The notes below the pieces were generated by a model, which saw only the letters and a list, made by a program, of their open reading frames with translations, ran no database searches and had not been told where the DNA came from. From Opisthorchis felineus (Eukaryota; Platyhelminthes; Trematoda; Opisthorchiida; Opisthorchiidae): a stretch of 64,000 nucleotides of DNA. Position numbers and translations under genes: made by a program. Shown piece after piece: positions 37,046 through 50,177 of this stretch (the first letter of the stretch is position 1; the number at the start of each line of letters is the position of its first letter). Where the stretch lies: the NCBI GenBank assembly GCA_004794785.1, contig SJOL01007113.1:1683357-1747356 (forward strand). The letters are read 5' to 3'.

Positions 37046-37390
37046 TAGGTTGACGTTGAAAGGAAACAGTTGAAATTTATCTGAATCTATCTTTCATAAC
37101 ATTTTTCAACTGAATGTACTGCAAAACGTCCGCCTGAGGATTCACTTGGAGCGATGATAGGAGTAACACTGTTTCTGTCCTACTCAGTGGAGCTTGTGGA
37201 CAGTCCACTATCGTTTCCGTCATTGGTGAAGAATATCGGGTAGGCCCAGTCTTCGAAACTCCATTGGCTTTGTTTCCTACTTGAATAGCAAATTGTATGC
37301 TAGGATGAACTTAAGTTTTGTTGACGGGAGACAGCCGAAAGTCACCTTAATCCGTCGTTCATCAAAAGCCATCTGATCAATCACCAACCT
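37046..37390 (-). mobile_element. Hammerhead element, tandem partial copies
   Basis: The family body is read on the plus strand as ATTTTTCAACTGAATGTACTG near 37100, then TCACTTGGAGCGATGATAGG, a decayed ribozyme (37203-37245) and GTAGGCCCAGTCTTCGAAAC. The start of the unit recurs: TTGACGTTGAAAGGAAACAG at 37050 and TTGACGGGAGACAGCCGAAAG at 37321, about 271 bp apart. This suggests a head-to-tail dimer. It is non-coding. Confidence 0.6.
37203..37245 (-). ncRNA. Decayed hammerhead ribozyme
   Basis: On the minus strand stem I strands GCCTAC and GTGGAC still pair almost fully, and GAAA (37217-37214) is intact. The CUGAUGA box has become CCGATAT, so the catalytic G8 is lost. It should be inactive. 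Confidence 0.55.
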
Positions 37391-40300
37391 CAGAAGTAGC
37401 ATTGAATCAGATTTTGGCATCTTTACTATCATTCTAAATGACAAATGAGGTGACATTTTTGCGGAAAACTCAATTGAGCGGTATAAAAAACGAGATGTTC
37501 AGATGAATTTCAGTTGAATTTGTTGTCAACATCAAAACAGGTTCTAGCTGAAAGGTTCATAACATACGTACAAAAAAAGGATCCAAGTGGGAAATGAGAG
37601 TGGTGGAGAATCGGGGAAGAGGCCTATCTTACGAGCTCCAAGATTAGTAAAACCGGAAATGGGCTGGACGGGGTTTTCATCAACCTTTTGAATGACATTT
37701 GGTTAGTGAGTGTTGTTGCGTGTTTCTGATGGAATCAAGTGAATCCTGGGACAAAAACTCTGTGAAGTCGCTCAAAGACATCAAAAGCATGTTCATCCAA
37801 ATAAACGAATTATCAACGTTATGTATATTGATAATCTCCATAAGTGAACACAAGGTAGTGAAAGGGCCGAAAACCAGTGAGGCGAAATGGCTGAAAAATA
37901 GTGATGGGAAACGATAGAGGTATCAGATGTTCAAAACTGAATTTTCAACCGGAATAGCTTACTGTGAGGCATCATTGAGGCCAAAGAGTTGCTGAACACT
38001 TAATCGATGAAGCAGATGGAGTTAAGATTTGTCTGTCAGGTAACATGAGCCTAGTTAGGGAAGACAAACTGTATGTAACGAGAGCGTGAAAACAGGGTTT
38101 TTCACCCAGTATGGTGCCGCTCCAGCTCTTAGGTGACCTACTAGCGATACTGTGCTTTAAGCACTGAGTAGAATGTTAAGCTCTGGTCAGTTGATGGAAC
38201 TCCAGGAAGCCTAACCCCATACATTGTTTGAAAGTAAAACTTAGTACAGTGTAACTGCACCTGGTTATGAGATACAGAAAAAAGTCTATTCGACGTCAGA
38301 AAGTTTGATCCGGTGCCTCGCTTTTTAGGGCGTCGCTCTTTGCGATTAAATAATGCCCCCGATTTCCAGAGCCATTGGTCTTTAAAAAATATGGTCTTTG
38401 GCGTTTATTTGTCAACGTTTTTTTATTTCTGCGAGGATTATCATAGACAAAGGGATACACTTTAGTTCTGTCAGCTATGAACATGAGCGAGTGTTTTGGT
38501 GACTCGGAATACATTATTTTGACGCTAAGACCTTTCTGTGATGTCTTCTTCCAAACAAAATTATTGGGAAACAGTCTGAATCTATAAGTAGAGTAAAGCA
38601 ATGCGAGAAAGACGACGAGTAACTTGCGGCTGTTTTGTCTTCGTCCTGAATTGTCATTGGTATGGATCTCATAAATTTTTACGGTCACGTACTTTCGAAA
38701 ATTTACGAGTAGCAATTAAATGCTGTACGGTTGATCACAAGTGACTACTAGATATTGCAATTTGCTCGCATTTTCATAGGATGTGCTGTCCTTCTCACGT
38801 GATTACCTTCTCAATGGACCTACTTACCGGTGGAACACCAAAGCGACTTGTAGGATATTTTTCCTTCTGAGCTGATTACTTTTGTAGACTAGAACTGCTG
38901 GATAGGTTTTGATGTTTAAAATGAGACTACAATCCACTACTGCTTTCTATTTATGGAGGAAAGCTGGCATCTATAGGTTAAACCAGCTGCAGGTAGGTTC
39001 CTTGTGCCTCACTGTTGAACCTGACGCATATTTCACAGGAAGAAATCGAATTCTGAATAGTGGCTAAGGGCAGGAGATAGCTGATAATCGATTCTAGGTT
39101 TTGTTGCTGCAGTATTTTCGTTTCTACTGACACCACACAACCCGAGAACATATAGCCCATCTAATGCTAAGAGATTGATTGTGCTAAACAGCCACTCTAC
39201 AGTATTTTATATAATACATAACTACTAAAAAGCTCATCCGCAGCGAAATGAATGCTTACTGTTACACAAAGCTGCTACTAAACGTACCGGAATTTTATTA
39301 CATTTCCTAATTTACCGGCTTGCGAACTTTTCAGCTCCTTATGTATGCTGTCATCGGCGTCTCATTTTGAAAGAGTACATGAACGGTGAAACGAGAGGAC
39401 AGATAAGCTTTTTTGAGGCGAACAATTTGGACGATTTTTGAGGAGTATCTCCGAGTTTAGAACACTTCTTTGGAGATTACACAACAACATGCTCCGTCAG
39501 ATACCACCATATGTGCAGGCTTACTGCAGAGAGGCCACTTTCTCAATGGGGCATAATCCTGCAATTTGTGGCCGTAAATTCTCTTAGAGGATCACAATGC
39601 ACTGTCTGTCAAAATAGCTTCCTTCACCATGCGAGGGGTGTGGGTTGAGACTCTGCGGTGCGCAACACTGTCCAGTTTAGCACATTCAGACTATCTCTGA
39701 CCCGTTCGGTGGCAAGAACATATGGGGTATATAGACAGGAACATATCACCTAGACAGTCACTTGACCATTCCTGATTAAATTTGAGGCAAATATATTATT
39801 GATGTTCTGAATGTTGAATGGATGCACCATCAAGCATGCTTGAGAAAAGGACATGTCCGGTTAGTCCGAAGGTTACTCAGCCGCTATACATGACTCAGGG
39901 GTGTCGTGGTCAAAGTGCGGTACCGCAAATTTGGGATCCCGAGCTAACTGCACAGGAATTACCCCAGTGAATTCATGTTGGAAAACACCTGAGGCAACCT
40001 TCGCACTGAAGTTTTTACTTCATCAAGACATGGCCCTATAAATGACAAAAATGTCCGAGTGTTCCGTTTTGTGCACACATGTATGCAATTACAAAAGCAT
40101 CTCCGTCGAACCTCATTGCCATCTCTTGTACACCTTCGCCTCCCTAGAACATTCAGCCGCTCCTAAAGAGACGATAGCAAACCCCTCGAAAGACTGATAT
40201 GGATTTCATGCATTTAAAAAACAGCATATAAAGACTTTATGTGGTGATCATTGTAATTAATCCGTAAGGTTATTAGTAGAATTTTACACCATATATCCTA

Positions 40301-40827
40301 TAATAACGTTTCAAAGTCGTATACACTGTCCTTTCGACGACTAAGTTAAATTAAAATATATCCTACCCGGAATTTGGAAGTTTGGTTGTTTGGGATATTC
40401 ACTCAAGCTGCTGAAACTTTATTTATCGGAGGGGAAAGTCGTAATTTATTCCAGAATCTAGTGAAAATGTGTGAGGCAAATTTGATACAACTGTTCACAC
40501 ATATGTAACAGAGACGGGCATTCCAGTGGCTCCTATTCGGCTCATTAAATTTGCTCCTTCTTGCTCATTTCAAGACCCTCAATTCATTAGCCCTCATTTG
40601 ACGTAAACGTTGGTTGACTGGTCGTCAGTGAATTAGAAATTCGGTTCATCAATTTTCGACTTTCGAGCTAAAATCCACCAAATACATGTCCGTTGTTCCA
40701 AAAAAGAGTAACCAAGCAAATCTTTTGGGTGTAAGGTATCCCGAGGAACCTGGAAATCAATATTTTTCACTAGGTTTTCTTATTCTTCCTGCACCATATA
40801 TTTGACGAGAAATAGGACATTTATAAA
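37391..40827. other. No recognised gene
   Basis: One 139-codon minus-strand ORF (38296-38715) is strongly basic and unassigned. Other ORFs are under 75 codons. No repeat was recognised in this 3.4 kb. Confidence 0.25.
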
Positions 40828-41182
40828 GGAAACTACTCACAAGGTTGCTGAAAAAAATTCGACAGCNNNNNNNNNNNNNNNNNNNNNNNNNNNNNNNNNN
40901 NNNNNNNNNNNNNNNNNNNNNNNNNNNNNNNNNNNNNNNNNNNNNNNNNNNNNNNNNNNNNNNNNNNNNNNNNNNNNNNNNNNNNNNNNNNNNNNNNNNN
41001 NNNNNNNNNNNNNNNNNNNNNNNNNNNNNNNNNNNNNNNNNNNNNNNNNNNNNNNNNNNNNNNNNNNNNNNNNNNNNNNNNNNNNNNNNNNNNNNNNNNN
41101 NNNNNNNNNNNNNNNNNNNNNNNNNNNNNNNNNNATTTGAGACCCTTGTGAAAACCAAATTAATTTTGGAGTGGGTGTATTT
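40828..41182 (-). mobile_element. Hammerhead element interrupted by the assembly gap
   Basis: Left of the gap stands the family tail in antisense (GGAAACTACTCACAAGGTTG at 40829, then TTCGACAGC up to 40866). Right of the gap, 41138-41182 is the family's right inverted end (GAAAACCAAATTAATTTTGG, GTGGGTGTATTT). Both flanks have the order and orientation of the 47255-47452 copy, so the ribozyme and right body should lie in the gap. Confidence 0.75.
40867..41134. other. Assembly gap (268 N)
   Basis: Undetermined bases. ORFs drawn across it are artefacts. Confidence 1.
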
Positions 41183-41504
41183 TTATTTTTATAAATTGCT
41201 AGCGGTTGTTCCGTCCCTTCCGATAACTGATACCTGATGTTGTTGTTTAGCAAAACTTGCCCTAATCTCACAAAGTGTGTGCTTGGTATATCATTTTCAT
41301 CTACGCCTATGGTTAGCAACAGCGCCCAGGTCTATTGCAACTTGAAGATCGCTGGGGGAGAAGTGAACCCATGGCGGGTCCACTCAGGTGGCATGGGAAT
41401 GTCAGTGCACTCTAACAAACGAAACATTCGGCGTGAATGGTGACAGTTATCTGGTATACGCTGATACACTCAGTCCTGACTCATCAACATCTTAGTGGAA
41501 GCTG

Positions 41505-41642
41505 TCCGTTAAGATCATCCGGAGAGGCACCCGACTGTTAATCATCGAAGAAGTGTGTGGCAAGTACCAGGCGGGGTTCAATGTCCGTAGAGTTTTTAGT
41601 GACATTCTTATACTTTGCGTGTTGCATATTTACAACCTATGA
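41505..41642 (+). pseudogene. Possible RT-domain remnant of an RTE element
   Basis: The frame encodes IRRGTRLLIIEEV then GKYQAGFNVRRVFSD, resembling the reverse transcriptase block with the QAGFR.GR motif. It is short and the Arg of the motif has changed. The flanks do not extend the match clearly. Confidence 0.35.
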
Positions 41643-42475
41643 GAGTCACATGAGATTTTCTTTGAACGGAACTTTGAAGATAGACTATAAATATTTAGAC
41701 GACTCTATAAAGTTTGGTGGAGATTTTTGGTTAAAAAAAAACTGGCTGCGAAACAGGCAACTTATTGTATGAATATTGCCAAAGGATGAGCGTATCCCGA
41801 AGTGCAATTTGGAACTGCCACAGTGAGGCCAGATAAAAATACCCGAAAAATATGTACGGACTTCATGTTACGAGGACGTAGCGCCCCATCATCAGTTTGC
41901 TCGCACTGTGCCGTTTTGCAGCTGTAAATTTTGCAAAACATCAGAAAACCCCCACTAAGAAGGGAAATAGTATGAAGGAAAGTATACTAATTCAAGTTGA
42001 CAAACTACTGAAATTTCAAAAATATCAGATTTTTGACTATTTAGTTTGACCATAAGCTATCTGAAGAATCCGTAATTCGGAAGACCGAAGCTTACTAAAT
42101 TAAAACTTCATGGTTACGTATGTCCAAGTCATGTTCTTGCAAAACTGTTTCGATGAAATGACCAGCCACCATCTCAATGGAATCATTGACGGGCGTACAT
42201 TTACAATAGACTGACAGCAGGTCCTGAATGATTCCAGATGCGAAATCTCTGAAGTTTCATGGTGATCAAGATTAATTGGGCAGTTGCGGCAACTCAACAT
42301 AAAAAATACAAACCTCTCGCTTTCTAATGGCTTCAGGGGTTAGCTAGCACATGGCAGACTAATGAGATGTCTCTTCCTAGGTTCAAGTTCCAAGTAAAGC
42401 CACTTTTGGAGTCAGAGGTCACTTATTGGTAGGAAAGGATGATATCCGGGCACCAAAACCTTAACGCAAAGATGA
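41643..42475. other. No recognised gene
   Basis: No ORF above 70 codons with recognisable content. Confidence 0.3.
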
Positions 42476-42556
42476 CTGTTGATCTGTTCGCCAAGCTTGG
42501 TAATTGACTTGCAGACGTTTCGTCACCATTCGCGGAGACATCACTAGTGCGATGTA
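42476..42556 (-). repeat. Conserved repeat with hammerhead-like core, copy 2
   Basis: The minus strand carries GTGATGTCTCC, a CGCGAA loop, GGTGACGAAACG and then the block ending TTGGCGAACAGATCAAC. It is about 85% like copy 1 at 13841-13920. The GATGA run is shorter here (CTAGTGATG), so the core is less hammerhead-like than in copy 1. Confidence 0.55.
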
Positions 42557-45500
42557 CGCTGCGCTTAGGACGGTGAGTATAAAAATAAGGAAACAAAAAG
42601 CCGTAGATCATACTGTTTACCAAAAAATGAGAAAGGATTCAACAAACCATTCAGAACAGTTTTATATAGTCGAAGGGTGTCTCGTCTGGAAAACGTACGT
42701 TAAATGAGAAACTGGACTGGTTTAAAAAAGCATAACAGAAGGGAAACTGGAAATCGAGAAAACCCTATGAGTACCTGGCGGTCCACTTTTGAGGACCATT
42801 TTCATGATTGATGACAAACTATATTTAAATAGTTATCAACGTTAGTCTAAATTAGACTAGATTAATGTTTCAGTAAACTACAATTATAGAGTGAAAGATG
42901 AGAGAAAGCAGCGATATTCGTCGTAAAAAGTGAACTTGGTAATGGGATCACCGGTTACATTAGTGGTTAGGGCAGGCAGCAACAAGAAACATTTTACAGA
43001 GCGCTTCGCCTGTTCAGGCGTAATAATTAAGATGCATCCAGTATGAGCTAATAGAATAAAGTTAACAGGCATGTCAGACATTCGGAGTTCATCTCCCGTT
43101 ATGGCCAAAGGTATGCAATGCTGATTTGTTCATGTAAGATCGAAATTCGAGTTCAGTGCATTTCCATTTTCCATTCATTAAAATATAGGAAATTCTTCTT
43201 TCACCTCTCTCCATTGTAAACCGTCCTTCTGTTGGCCTGGTCCGAACGTTTTGCGTACCTCGAAAGCCATTTGTGCACAGCTGAATTAGTGCAGACATGC
43301 TTTCCGAGTCCTTTAAATTAAACCTGAAAGTCAGACAATATAAACCAACAAAATTCCATCTGATGTGTCCTACTTAGGACGAGGCGCGTGGTACAGTATT
43401 CTTCCAGGGTCGGCCATTTCACAATGAACAATAACATTTGTGAAAACTCCATGCGCACAACTTGGCACTTGTCAAGTGCTCTTTGAGAATAGTGAAAAGT
43501 TAGGAAGAAGTCCACCCGGCCAGATACTCAACATATTCCGACGTAAATGCTAAAACAAACAGCACTATTATATCGTTCCTCCCGCTGTGCCCATGATGTG
43601 TACCAATGAGAACAAGTTTCGAGTCCAGTCGTTGCCACTTTTGAGTGAATTACCCAGATACGTCAAACCAGAATAGGTGGAGAACAGTTCGAAAGAGAGT
43701 AGTTGGATATGAAATCTACGGATACCGCAACAGCTTAAGAGAAAACTATCGAAAGGAAATCCATTGAACCGTGCGGAGAAAATTCTCCAACACCACCTTT
43801 TATTCTATGGAAACAGGTTGCAGAAGCTTTAGGGATTAATATCCTAGTGTGGATGCCTAACAAAGTGAAGGGTCGAAAAGCCCATCTGCCAATCGAATCG
43901 CACTTGTTTCAGGCGGCCGAAAATCAAATGAACCTCAACGTCACCAGAATTAAGCCCCAGGAGAACGCAGTAACGCAAATTGATTGACTTGCATCTAACT
44001 GCTAGTATGATTCAAATTGAAACGCTTTGCATTGTTTATTCTTCAATAAATGAGATTTGGAAGAAAGTCAGACGATTTGGAAGGCTTTGAGTACAACAAA
44101 AATAAATGCAGCTGAACGCCTCAACCCGTAGTTCACTCACAACTAATTTGTAAAAAAGAAGTGGATAAATCACTGTAGTTGTTCTTACATTTCGTGATTT
44201 AGCAGCAAGAAATCAAAAATTACACCAGGAAATTAGCTGTTTTTCACATAGACTCACTCCTCTCAGACAGCCTTAATCAAATAAGCGACACTTTCACTAA
44301 AAAAACAAGTAGAGCCAGAACCCTAACCAGTCCTCTCGCTCACAGAACAGATGGATGTGATATTTCTGCATGAATCCTAAACGATGCTCCTAATAAGGGG
44401 CAATGACGCAATGCTGAAAAATATTCGTAAGACACACGGGTAAAATGCACACATCAGAGATGCACTGGAAGCTACCAGCACCCTGAAAATCATTTGCTGA
44501 TGACAGAGGATAACTCTGAGGCCTACTACGTCTGTGAGACCGAGAGATATTTTCTGATATGAAACAGGACGAAAGCTGCAAACCCAAGCCAGTATTGCGA
44601 GACAGTTGGAAAATTTGGGACAAACATCAGCTTTTTTAGCGCATGTCATGGTAAATCGGCGTGATGTAGAATTTTATAGACTAACCGTGCTTTAACAGGG
44701 TCTTCATTCACACAAATGGCTGTATTAGTTGCACATAACTATTCTGGTGAATATATCGGATGGCACGGAGAGTTCACTTATTTGGCAGAATGCAACCCCT
44801 TGCCAACAGGCACGTTTTGTTCTTGTGCAACGCTTACCCTGGCCCACCAAATCCCGGCATGTATGTGCATCCGGTAGTCAGCATACAATTTCAATGTAGT
44901 CTGCAGTGATAACCTCGGGTAATTCCACTTGCGACCCGAACAATATGTCTACCAACAACCGATTCCATCCGCTGCAGGTTTGCGTTAACACTGCTGTAAC
45001 TGCAGAAGGCTTTGCCAAAATTATCCCACCGAATTTATCTTCGCTCTTGTTAAAAAAGGTTATTTTTGAAAAAAAGATGAGCGCCTACTTTTTGCATCGT
45101 AAAATAGACTAAGAGCATTCTATACCAGTCACTGAAGCCTCATAAGTAGTTACTTTCAGTATAAGGACCAACGCTCATTCCTCAATACTTCAGATTACTT
45201 CTGATTAGTGGTAATAGTTGATTTACTGTCAAGCGGACTGCCAATCTGACGTAACTGATACCGAATAGGCACCACATTTGTGCCGATAACACTGTCAGTC
45301 TCCTACGTGCGCCAGCGCATTTACCTTGTAGCTGAGCAGAATGGCTGCTTACACGAAAACTGGTGCCAAGTTAGAGATTCCGCCCTTACATTCTTTCAAG
45401 TCATTCGATTTTGCTCATAAATCATTGTTATTATTTCTGAGGGTTGAAGAAATCTGGAGCCCTTTTGAGGTTTCCGCAGTGGATGCAGCCAAACGCACTT

Positions 45501-46789
45501 TTGTTTGAATATCCTTCAGGAGTATTTACTATTCAGCCTTTCAAGAGGCTTTTTCATCACTCTTGTTTGTGGAAAAGGGGGTGCTTTCAGAAATATTTTC
45601 GGATGGATATCACCCAAAGGCTGATTCACATGCATGGTTTAACTGTAATCCTGTTCCTCAAGCCGTTCCCAATGGTTTCGGCATATTTCTTACAATTACT
45701 TATCAGGGACATGTTATACGGCTAGACTACCCATCAATTATGGGCACTGGATGATTCCTGTTTGTACCATTCATGTTGCTTGTTCCTTAATATCATTCTT
45801 GCCTCATTTTGGCAGTTCAGCTAGTGTTATTTATTTTATGCACACTGCATAACATCTTTTGAAATGAGATGCCTAGACTAACTCAGCTTCTTCACTAAAA
45901 AAGCCAAAGGTAGTAATTTCTTGACCGAGTTTTTGTGGCGTTCATTGTTTGGCTGTGACCAATGCCAATTGGTTACGAAGTATAAACTATAGGAGTGGCC
46001 AATGAGGCAAAACTAAATTTTCGAGGCTTGAAAATAAATGAAAAGCGAACGAAGAGCAGATCGGGGCTCTAAATTTTAGAAGAAGTAAGTGTGGTAGATA
46101 TCCTCAAAAGACTACTTCTCACTAGATGAAATGTTTGTATGCACAATGAAAAAGATCAATAGATCTCGGTGCACTGTCTTTTAGGAGATCTGTGAAAATC
46201 GTTCCGATAAAAGCTTTTTTGAACCCTTGATGTACTCGAAAAGCTTACAGGGCACTACAACTAGTTTAAGCAATGTGGCTCTGTCGGTATTATGGCTGAA
46301 GTTGTCCCTGAGGCTGCTGGGTGAAAAGCTGAAGAAACATAACAATGGCAACCAAACTATAATGGTTATACGCCAATTCTATTTTGTAATCATCACAGCG
46401 TGACAACCAGTTCACTTTCCAACTACCTTCTGCTGAATTTCACGTTGAAAAAATGCCTCACAAAAGACAGCCTTCTACAAAAGTTCAATTCATGCAAGAT
46501 TGTAGGTCACCCACATGTCTCAATGTAAGTGCCTTGTGACTGGACTTAGAAAATTTAATTGACTGATCGATATGATAGGATTGTAACTACAAAGTGTTGA
46601 AGAGGCTTTGCTGAGCAACAAATATTGATAGGACACACCACACTGGGTCTAGATTATCCGAGTTGTCACAGCATTAAAGAAAGTAAACTGTACACGTGAT
46701 CACATATTCTTTAAAAAACAGTCATCAGTATACCTAGTGAACATCCGCAGTTTTAGGCTCATTTCATTATTTCACCAATGTTCTCTTCT
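42557..46789. other. No recognised gene
   Basis: Several short ORFs occur. One at 45563-45754 (SEIFSDGYHPKADSHAWFN) has coding-like composition but no identified family. Confidence 0.25.
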
Positions 46790-46860
46790 GGTGGTGGTAT
46801 TAATGCGGATGATAGGGATGCTGATGGTAATGCTGATGTTGACGATTGTAGTAATGATAG
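46790..46860 (+). repeat. Degenerate GAT/GGT-rich simple repeat
   Basis: GGTGGTGGTAT is followed by many GATG and GTAATG words, a decayed trinucleotide-type microsatellite. Confidence 0.6.
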
Positions 46861-47254
46861 TGAACTGTATTCACCCAGACAGGTTGCGTTCAGTAAGTGA
46901 CCGATGGTGAGCACCAAACATTAGACAAACAACAGTAGGTCAAACATGCAATATACTCAGGACAGCTAGTAAAAATATCTGACTAGCACGCACAATTTCA
47001 CCAGTTCGGCTTGCGGCTTAAGTAAAACGTACTGATAGGAACTCCATCACTGCAAATGCTTTCTTTTCAGGTTATTAGACCGGGTCCACTTCTGAAAGAA
47101 TTTTTCACAGGTAGGAATAATTTTGATCAGTCTTTCGTCAGCCATACCTCTCCCTCGTGATAAGTTGGTGAGGATTTACGTGACCTGCCTCAAGTGTCAG
47201 GTGAGCCTTCACGTAATTCATCCTTTCAGTTGCAACCAGCTTTCTCTATCCTAC

Positions 47255-47452
47255 TGTAAATAAAAGTAGACATTGCTGAAAATTCTTCGACAGCCCACGA
47301 CCGGTTTTGCCCTTCTTGGGCTCATCAGGTAGGCACAGTCCCCGAGTTTCCGTCAACCTCATGTTCTACTTGAAACCAAATAACGAGGGGTTCAGCTGGG
47401 TTCCAGGTGAGTCTCTCTGCAAAACCAAATTTGTTTGCAAATGAGTGTATTT
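47255..47452 (-). mobile_element. Hammerhead element, right half with ribozyme and inverted end
   Basis: The plus strand shows the tail (TTGCTGAAAATTCTTCGACAG at 47273), the antisense ribozyme (47293-47334), the right body (CTACTTGAAACCAAATAACG) and the 45-bp right end at 47408-47452. That end is the complement of 31857-31901 with about 38 of 45 positions identical. The left end of this copy is not found. Confidence 0.8.
47293..47334 (-). ncRNA. Hammerhead ribozyme with G12A change
   Basis: On the minus strand GCCTAC, CTGATGA, stem II GCCC-AAGAA-GGGC, AAAA, CCGG, the cleavage triplet GTC and GTGGGC occur in that order. Stem I pairs over six positions, stem II over four, and stem III is the minimal self-complementary CCGG. 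The expected GAAA is AAAA, so the general base G12 is lost and cleavage should fail. The predicted site would be between 47299 and 47298. Confidence 0.85.
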
Positions 47453-50177
47453 CGCTAAAAGTAGACATTCGTTACGCCAATTCGCTTTGTTGTAGCGGCT
47501 CGCTTACATTGTTTTCTGGTTGGCTTTAATTGTTTCAGCCATGTGGTTTTTGCTAATCACTTATACACACCAGTCCCTAGCAGTTTCATGAGACTTGTTT
47601 CATTCTAATTTAGACATCCCTGTCTAACATTTCTGGAGCTGGTTACACGAATTCCCAAATGTGCAATTCAAGTTTGTTTTTCCGAATTTTATGACATAAT
47701 ATTGGCATTTTGGCTATTGGTATGCCGACTGAATGGCTGCCATTCGGTTCCTAGTCAAGTTGGTGGAAGAAAGCCGATGTGTATTTTTTACTCGTTGGAG
47801 ACGGCTGATTGTTCGTTATATGGTTCAGAAACAGCTTTAAGTGGTCAATCCAAATTTGAAGATTTATTTTGGAGACCCTAAATAAAAATTTGGTTGTATT
47901 CGTTTCATAAGCCAAGACTACTGTTTCCCAGTCGGGCACTAAGAACACATTTGTTACGCGTTGTTCCATACTTACGAAAAAGAAACCGAAGTGTGCGAAA
48001 CAATCCGCTTTTAACCTGGGAAAAGAATTCGGGAGTACCAATGACCTTGTAACTTGGGCTGTCTACATTTAAAAAAGGCGTCTTATGTGAACGGTCTTTG
48101 AGGTATTCCGTACTTGGTTAACAAAACTTTACTTGCATACGGGCACTGACTTGATAGTCGAGTGAAATAATTTACTCTTTACGCTACGGATGAGTGCCCA
48201 TGTATTCGGTAAACTTGCTTTCAGCTGAGACACAATGGTGCAGCTTGATGAGCCTACACACCAGCATGTGACTTATCCTGCGAACCGGATATCAACTTTT
48301 AAATTCTCTCCATGAAGGTTTGTAATGAAAAATAGGCCACGCCAGTAAACCTGGCGCTCTGGACGCTGTTTTCGCGGAAAGTTTATTGCTTAGACAGTCG
48401 TACTGGGGTGTTGCATTTTGACCATCCAACTCAGGATTTTAGTTCGCTTGACATCAAGGATGTCTTCAGGTTATTTACTCAGATCTTTAATTAACGATCA
48501 GCCACAACACTCTTATTCCGTCTAAGTTCTGTAAGTTGAATAAAAATTTTCATTCTTTTTCTCACCTTCAGGGAAGTTCAGTTATGCTAAGGGCACAACT
48601 TCGAATGTGTGTCCCACTGTAACACATGATCTTGCTTTCATATCGCTTTGCTCATTAGTTCCACACAATTTTAGGTTCACTGTAGCATCCTGGACAAATT
48701 GAAGAGGTGGTTATTGCCAGTCAGCAACTTTGTTCTGGTTTGTAACACTGAAAAATATTCCTAACCAAAATAAGATGAGCTACTTGTTTGTATTGTTAAC
48801 GGCTTTATTTCAAAAACCAAAATGTATTTTTGCTACGGATGCACAAAACGCGGCAAAATTGTAGCTTATTCTGAATATTTTCACCATAGGTTTTTCCTGG
48901 TTGACCTAAAGGAAGGCAGAGTTCAATGGTTTTTTTTTTACCATTTGTTAAGCTGGTGGGTAGATTTACAAAATAGATTCACTTTCCCCAGGGAGATATG
49001 ACTGTGAACCGTTCAATCGTTTAACAACATCTCTGAACGCCGATGCCTTACACAAATTTCAAAAGTTCTTTGTATGATGAGATCAACTGATAACTAGAAT
49101 GCAAAGCTCCATACCCTAAAACTACGGGGGCAATAGTTGAGGAATGACTGACAGACTATATGCTTGAACTGCCATGTGAAGACCGCGCAGATAGACTGCA
49201 TCTCACTGACGTGATATCGGGACCTTTGGAGAATGCTGCGCCCCTGATCTGTGTTTGTTTTAGCTTGGCTCCCCGACAATCAGTCGGATGACTTGACAGA
49301 ATTTTGGCTGGATACTGAAACTGGTAGCTGGCTGTACAAAAGGTTTTATCAGCCATGTAGATGATGTTATGACAGGACAGATAAATAGATATAGGAGGAA
49401 AATCTATTCGAATGGTAATGGTTCTTGTAGTTGCCTCTGACGGTGTTGGGGAGGTCGGATACTATAATTTTCTAAACCCATGCTTCCGACTGATTCGGAA
49501 AATGTTGCGTCTATGCGGTCACTGGAGAGGCAGTTAAAGATGAGGAATGCTACACACAAGTGAAGCAGCTGGGACTCAGTTCATTATCTCTTTACCATCA
49601 ACCTGATTTGATAATGTGTGCCTAATTCTGTTAAATAGGAATTAAGGTTGATGGGAATGCAGTTAACAGAATTACCTGAAAAGCCCAGAAAGTACTAATC
49701 CGATAGTAGGCGGCCAGAACCTTTTCAGTTTTATACGCCTTGTTACCTCTAGGATAATGTATTTTTATTCAGAGCGATCACGTGACCATTTGCCGCGTTT
49801 AATACTTGTCTCATTTTTCACACGATTGCTTCGTTAGACGAATTATGTTAATCATTAACCCTATCGAGTTTTAAGACAGACAGAGGACAAATTACCGAGA
49901 CTTCCCTCAACTAGCAGGTCACTCATCGCCCGAACATCAGTTACTGGTCGTTTAGTTTGAATGAATAAATCCTAGAACCAATGGATTTGGGAGAAAGTTA
50001 ACAATTTTTTCAGTCGATTGAAAATAACCCGTTTCTTTTAGCGTGGATCGCGTCTAGCTTTTTCAGTGGAAGCGAGCCGGAGTTAACTGGGATTTCTGGA
50101 CACGCCTCAGCAAATACATACTGAACTTTACGAGTGCATTTTGACTGTCTTTCTTTCGTCTGTCTTCTTGCAACCAG
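47453..50177. other. No confirmed gene
   Basis: A 96-codon minus-strand frame (47751-48041) has coding-like composition but no recognised domain. The rest shows only short ORFs and a T-rich run near 48930. Confidence 0.25.

Noticed and set aside
40757..41319. Four long ORFs spanning the N run
   Set aside because: Most of their length is undetermined bases, so they are artefacts of the gap.
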